A stretch of 26,800 nt of DNA from JAITWN01 sp964546765 (GTDB taxonomy: Bacteria; Pseudomonadota; Gammaproteobacteria; SZUA-140), in assembly GCA_964546765.1 (NCBI GenBank), contig CAZJKV010000018.1:1-26800 (forward strand). The letters run 5' to 3'. Numbering within the stretch: the stretch's first letter is position 1; the number at the start of each line of letters is the position of its first letter. Of this stretch, positions 23,311-26,800 are shown one piece after another. The position numbers and the translations under genes were made by a program. The notes under the pieces are model-generated. The model did no database searches. It saw only the letters and a list, made by a program, of their open reading frames with translations, and was not told the DNA's origin.

Positions 23311-25194
23311 ATGAACACGATTACCTTCGCGCGCTGCGATGCGGCGGATTCTCCTGACGCTGCCGGCGCTTCCCTGCTCGAACAGCTCGTATCACTGCGG
23401 TATGAAATCACCGCGATGGCGGAGCGCGACCTGGCGCGTTACCGCAACGGCTTTCCCACCGGAGAAGCCTGCCCCGGCGCGCGTAATCTCGCACAGTATC
23501 TCGCGCTGCGCCGCTTCGACCTGAGGCACCTGCAGGAAGCGCTTGCCGCAACCGGCATATCCTCCCTCGGACGCTGCGAATCGCGCGTGGTCCCGACACT
23601 GGATCGTATCGTCGAACTCCTCGGTGGCGAGCGACCGGGGCATTCACCGACCGCAGCAAGCACCCTTTCGTTCAATTCGGGCCGCCAGCAACTGATCATC
23701 AACACCGACCGGATTTTTGGTCCGCTGTCCGCGCGGCGTGACACCCGGATCATGGTGACCCTGCCGGCGGGATTCGCCGGCGACTACCCGATGATCCGGG
23801 AGTTGATGCAAAAGGGAATGGATTGTGCGCGCATCAATTGCGCCCATGACGATCCCACCGTCTGGGAGGCGCTGATAGCGCATGTGCGAAGCGCGGAACA
23901 GGAGACTGGCAGGCGCTGCCGGATCATGATGGACTTGGGTGGACACAAGCTGCGCACCGGTCCGCTGATGTCGATCCCCGCGGTTGTCCATGTCCGCGTC
24001 CGTCGTGACCGCTATGGCCGCACACTGGCACCGGCGACGGTGATGCTCGAATCTGCTGCAACCCCGACGCATGCGCGGATTGCCGCCGCCGATGACGATG
24101 GCAACCGGCGCTTCCGCGTACCGGACGAACTGTATCGGGATTTTCAGGGCGGTGACCGCCTCGAATTCCGTGATACTCGGGGGAAACGCAGGCATTTCAC
24201 GCTGCTTGTGAGAAACAGTCAGGGCCGATGGCTCGCAGAGTGCTGTAATAATGCGTATCTATGCCGTGACACAACGCTGCAACATCGCCGCCCCGGACGC
24301 GACGGTAGTTATTCCAGGCTTGCACTATGGGAGTTTTCCGAGTTCCCGGAGGTAGAAGTCGAGCTGCGCCTGAATGTCGGCGACTACCTGTTTGTCAGTG
24401 CTGAACCCGTACCCGGGAGACCCGGTAATAACAGGCAGACTGCCGTTATCGCCTGTACCCATGGAGAGGTACTGAACAGGATAACCACGGGGCAGAAAGC
24501 ATGGTTTGATGACGGCAAGATCGGCGGTACCGTTGAACACGCCGGACCCGACGGTGTGCTGGTCCGGATCACCGAGGCCCGTCCCCACGGATCCCTGCTG
24601 CGCGCAGACAAGGGTATCAATTTCCCCGGTGCCGATCTCGGCCTGTCCGGACTGAGCGCAAAGGACCTCGTCGATCTCGATTTCGTCGTCACACATGCCG
24701 ATATCGTCGGCTATTCCTTCGTCGAATCGCTGGCAGACATGGAGCGACTGATGAGCGAGTTGACCCGGCGCAACGCAGAGGACAAGCCTGTCATCGCCAA
24801 GATCGAAACCCGGCGCGCGGTCGACAACCTGCCAGAGATCATCCTCGGAACGATAGGGCGCTTTCCGCTCGGCATCATGATCGCGCGCGGCGACCTCGCC
24901 GTCGAACTCGGCGGCGAGCGCCTGTCCGAGATTCAGGAGGAGATATTGTGGCTGTGCGAGGCAGCTCACGTGCCTGCGATATGGGCGACCCAGGTCCTCG
25001 AGTCGATGACGAAAAAGGGCGTCATCAATCGTGCCGAACTGACCGATGCCGCGATGTCCGGTCGCGCGGAATGCGTGATGCTGAACAAGGGCCCATACGT
25101 GCTGAAGTCCCTGCGCACGCTCGATGACATCCTGGCGCGGATCCGCGACCACCAGTACAAGAAGTTCTCACGCTATCGCGCGCTTCACTGGTAA
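23311..25194 (+). CDS. Divergent pyruvate-kinase-like protein with extra N-terminal domain
   Basis: A 627-residue protein. Residues 1-130 form a helical region with no pyruvate kinase similarity (LLEQLVSLRYEIT, ARNLAQYLALRRFDLRHLQ). The barrel begins at RRDTRIMVTLP (142-151), then GMDCARINCAHDD (169-181) with the conserved Arg and Asn, MMDLGGHKLRTG (206-217), and an enlarged B-type region (about 218-400) ending FDDGKIGG. Then come KGINFPG (434-440), VGYSFVES, the catalytic-lysine motif VIAKIE (494-499), MIARGDLAVELG (523-534) and ATQVLESM (559-566). The usual TRAEVSDVAN and VMLSGETA appear as NRAELTDAAM and VMLNKGPY. The chain stops after the barrel, so the allosteric C-terminal domain is absent. 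Active-site residues look largely kept; substrate may differ from phosphoenolpyruvate. Confidence 0.83.
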   Translation: MNTITFARCDAADSPDAAGASLLEQLVSLRYEITAMAERDLARYRNGFPTGEACPGARNLAQYLALRRFDLRHLQEALAATGISSLGRCESRVVPTLDRIVELLGGERPGHSPTAASTLSFNSGRQQLIINTDRIFGPLSARRDTRIMVTLPAGFAGDYPMIRELMQKGMDCARINCAHDDPTVWEALIAHVRSAEQETGRRCRIMMDLGGHKLRTGPLMSIPAVVHVRVRRDRYGRTLAPATVMLESAATPTHARIAAADDDGNRRFRVPDELYRDFQGGDRLEFRDTRGKRRHFTLLVRNSQGRWLAECCNNAYLCRDTTLQHRRPGRDGSYSRLALWEFSEFPEVEVELRLNVGDYLFVSAEPVPGRPGNNRQTAVIACTHGEVLNRITTGQKAWFDDGKIGGTVEHAGPDGVLVRITEARPHGSLLRADKGINFPGADLGLSGLSAKDLVDLDFVVTHADIVGYSFVESLADMERLMSELTRRNAEDKPVIAKIETRRAVDNLPEIILGTIGRFPLGIMIARGDLAVELGGERLSEIQEEILWLCEAAHVPAIWATQVLESMTKKGVINRAELTDAAMSGRAECVMLNKGPYVLKSLRTLDDILARIRDHQYKKFSRYRALHW

Positions 25195-25331
25195 CCGCCG
25201 CGACCCCTGCTCTCGGTGCATGTCGCACGCTCGTGCTTGATGCGGCCTAGCCATCACCGGAGTCGGGCCGACTGGCATAAATCGCGCTCCCCGCTTATCA
25301 TGGGCGGCGACAATAATCACAATGGATTCCA

Positions 25332-26174
25332 ATGGATACCACGGCACCCCGAACCCTGCGTGCGCGTGTCGGCGAATGGATCGAGAGCAACCGGATCCAG
25401 AACCTGATCATCGCGATTATCATCTTCAACGCGATCACGCTCGGCCTCGAGACCTTCGAGTATGTGAAACAGAACGCCGGCACGCTGATGCTCAATATCG
25501 AGCGCGTCGTGCTGACGATCTTCGTCATCGAGATCCTGACCAAGCTCTACGCGTTCGGCTTCCGCTTCTTCAGGAACGGCTGGAACGTGTTCGACTTCAT
25601 CATCGTCGGCATCGCGCTGGTGCCGGCATCGGGGCCGTTCGCGATCCTGCGCGCGTTGCGCATCCTGCGTATTCTGCGACTGCTGACCAAGGTCGACCGC
25701 CTGCGTCATATCGTCGAGTCGCTGATGCGCGCGATCCCGAGCATCGGCTGGATCGCGCTCCTGCTCAGCATGGTGTTCTACATCTTCGCGGTCATGGGCA
25801 CCGAGCTGTTCGGCCGGTCGTTCCCGGAGACCTTCGGCCACCTCGGGCGCAGCCTGTTCTCGCTGTTCCAGATCATGACGCTCGAGAGCTGGTCGATGGC
25901 GGTCGCGCGTCCGGTCATGGAGGTGTATCCGTACGCGTGGCTGTACTTCGTCAGCTTCATCCTGATCACCGCGTTCACTGTACTGAACCTGTTCATCGGC
26001 ATCATCGTCAGCACGATGCAGGAAAAGCACTATGAGGAAGAGGAGGTCAAACGCATCGAGACCGAGTCCCGCGCACATGCCGAGCGCGAGGAGATGCTGA
26101 GGCTGGTGCGCGAACTGCACGCGAAGGTCGACCGCCTCGAGACCGCCCGCAAAACCGGGACGGGGTCAGAGTAG
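25332..26174 (+). CDS. NaChBac/NavAb-type voltage-gated sodium channel
   Basis: A 280-residue single-repeat ion channel that would assemble as a tetramer. S1 about 22-40, S2 about 51-72 (acidic Glu67), S3 about 85-98 (Asp88). S4 (104-122) carries the gating arginines at every third position: Arg107, 110, 113 and 116 in ILRALRILRILRLL. The pore ends in FQIMTLESWSMAVARP; TLESWSM (183-189) is the sodium-selective filter of NavAb/NaChBac. S6 is about 202-228. The C-terminus is an acidic neck (EEEEVKRIE) followed by a heptad helix (about 240-272), the usual tetramerising bundle. The ATG at 25332 is preceded by GGA at a short distance. Sodium selectivity is inferred from the filter. Its stop is 1 bp from the convergent methyltransferase stop. 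Confidence 0.95.
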   Translation: MDTTAPRTLRARVGEWIESNRIQNLIIAIIIFNAITLGLETFEYVKQNAGTLMLNIERVVLTIFVIEILTKLYAFGFRFFRNGWNVFDFIIVGIALVPASGPFAILRALRILRILRLLTKVDRLRHIVESLMRAIPSIGWIALLLSMVFYIFAVMGTELFGRSFPETFGHLGRSLFSLFQIMTLESWSMAVARPVMEVYPYAWLYFVSFILITAFTVLNLFIGIIVSTMQEKHYEEEEVKRIETESRAHAEREEMLRLVRELHAKVDRLETARKTGTGSE

Positions 26175-26175
26175 G

Positions 26176-26637
26176 TTACAGCCAGCGACGCACGGACCTG
26201 TTGTAGTCGCTGTAGGCGCTGCCGAACCTGGCGAGCAGCGCGCGCTCCTCGGGGATGATCTGGAATCGCGTCATGTAAAGGACGTAAACCGGGAGCGCCG
26301 CGAACGCGAGCAGATTGGAGATGTGCAGCGCCCATCCTGTGAGCACCAGCAGGAATCCCAGGTACATTGGGTTCCTGCTGAAACGATAGATGCCGGTTAC
26401 GACCAGGGTCGAGGCCTGTTCCGGCCGGGTGGGGTCGACAGTCGTCTGCTGGCGCCGAAACGCGGCGACACCGACAAAGCTGATCAGCATGCCGGGAACG
26501 GTGATCAGCCACATCGCCGCCGTCTGCCACGGATAATAGAACCACAGCGACGGCGCGATCGAGGGCGTCAGCCACATCAATAGCGCGAGGCCGGCGGTGA
26601 ATATCGCCGGCGGGATCTTCAGCTCCAGTGCATTCAT
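26176..26637 (-). CDS. Isoprenylcysteine carboxyl methyltransferase-like membrane protein
   Basis: A 153-residue integral membrane protein of the ICMT/PEMT-like methyltransferase family. Four or so hydrophobic segments are visible (about 10-30, 36-58, 92-110, 112-125). The SAM-binding signature is VVTGIYRFSRNPMYLGFLL (about 79-97). The C-terminal signature is IPEERALLARFGSAYSDYNRSVRRWL, with conserved Glu and Tyr residues. Bacteria lack prenylated proteins of the eukaryotic type, so the substrate is unknown; some relatives act on small molecules or lipids. The start ATG at 26635-26637 has AGG about 7 nt upstream. It faces the sodium channel gene, with stops 1 bp apart. Confidence 0.88.
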   Translation of the reverse strand: MNALELKIPPAIFTAGLALLMWLTPSIAPSLWFYYPWQTAAMWLITVPGMLISFVGVAAFRRQQTTVDPTRPEQASTLVVTGIYRFSRNPMYLGFLLVLTGWALHISNLLAFAALPVYVLYMTRFQIIPEERALLARFGSAYSDYNRSVRRWL

Positions 26638-26685
26638 CTTGATACCTGTCCGCCTGTAATTATTCTTCTCTGACCCCGATTATCC

Positions 26686-26800
26686 TCACCGATGCAGCGG
26701 CGAGGATCGCTGGCCTTCCGGCCGCTCCTGCTGCTGTTGCGGCGGTGGCGCGGGTTGCGGGCGCCCGACCGCCGGCGGGCGAGGTGGCTGCGCGGGCACG
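26686..26800 (-). CDS. Pro/Gln-rich C-terminal tail of an unidentified protein (5' part outside window)
   Basis: From the right edge the minus strand has an open frame of 37 codons ending in TGA at 26686-26688. It is rich in Pro, Gln and Arg (for example PPRPPAVGRPQPAPPPQQQQ), typical of disordered tails of exported or envelope proteins. The length is too short to identify the family, and a chance open frame in GC-rich DNA cannot be excluded. The 48 bases between it and the methyltransferase start show no clear promoter. Confidence 0.4.
   Translation of the reverse strand, partial: VPAQPPRPPAVGRPQPAPPPQQQQERPEGQRSSPLHR

Noticed and set aside
25261..25273. Small palindrome AGTCG-GGC-CGACT before the sodium channel gene
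   Set aside because: Only 5 bp, no T-run and no aligned promoter; expected by chance in GC-rich sequence.
25322..26035. Alternative plus-strand frame starting 10 bases before the channel gene
   Set aside because: Low-complexity Arg/His/Asp-rich translation; the channel frame has all family landmarks.

Overview
The window looks like a draft chromosome contig from a high-GC gammaproteobacterium, probably environmental and outside the Enterobacteria. Three things point there: the conserved blocks gmk-rpoZ-spoT-recG and rph/yicC in divergent arrangement, the series rph-rdgB-hemW-serB, and an AsmA-type gene followed by mutY and yggX. A run of 10 Ns at 7401-7410 shows the sequence is a scaffolded assembly. 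I cannot name the genus from sequence alone.

Left part (1-10.9 kb), housekeeping. On the minus strand lie yicC-gmk-rpoZ-spoT-ridA-recG (recG runs off the left edge): RNA turnover, GMP kinase, RNA polymerase omega, (p)ppGpp synthesis/hydrolysis, imine detoxification and fork-rescue helicase. Divergently, rph-rdgB-hemW-CPXCG protein-serB form a tightly overlapping plus-strand operon. Tail to tail with serB come trmB, thiG and thiS on the minus strand.

Middle (10.9-17.0 kb). A tRNA-Gly(CCC), then a minus-strand three-gene unit (membrane protein with a zinc-ribbon-like tail, a 34-residue one-helix peptide, and a host attachment family protein). Facing away from it is AsmA-mutY-yggX on the plus strand. 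Both promoters of this divergent pair are recognisable, and one contains a perfect inverted repeat. A SUMF1-type lipoprotein (minus) and tRNA-Phe(GAA) follow.

Right part (17.0-26.8 kb), accessory. A 1,134-residue exported protein (CSLREA-like segment, beta-helix, four DUF11-type repeats, CFI-box C-terminus) is followed after 2 bp by a class I methyltransferase and then by a lipoprotein with two Lcl_C (DUF1566) domains. This looks like a cell-envelope operon and is the most novel-looking unit here. Next come a divergent 627-residue pyruvate-kinase-like protein with an extra N-terminal domain and no C-terminal regulatory domain, a NaChBac/NavAb-type voltage-gated sodium channel with filter TLESWSM, an isoprenylcysteine-methyltransferase-like membrane protein (minus), and the Pro/Gln-rich tail of a gene cut by the right edge.

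No CRISPR array, insertion sequence, integrase, rRNA or phage gene was seen. No gene-free stretch exceeds 300 bases.
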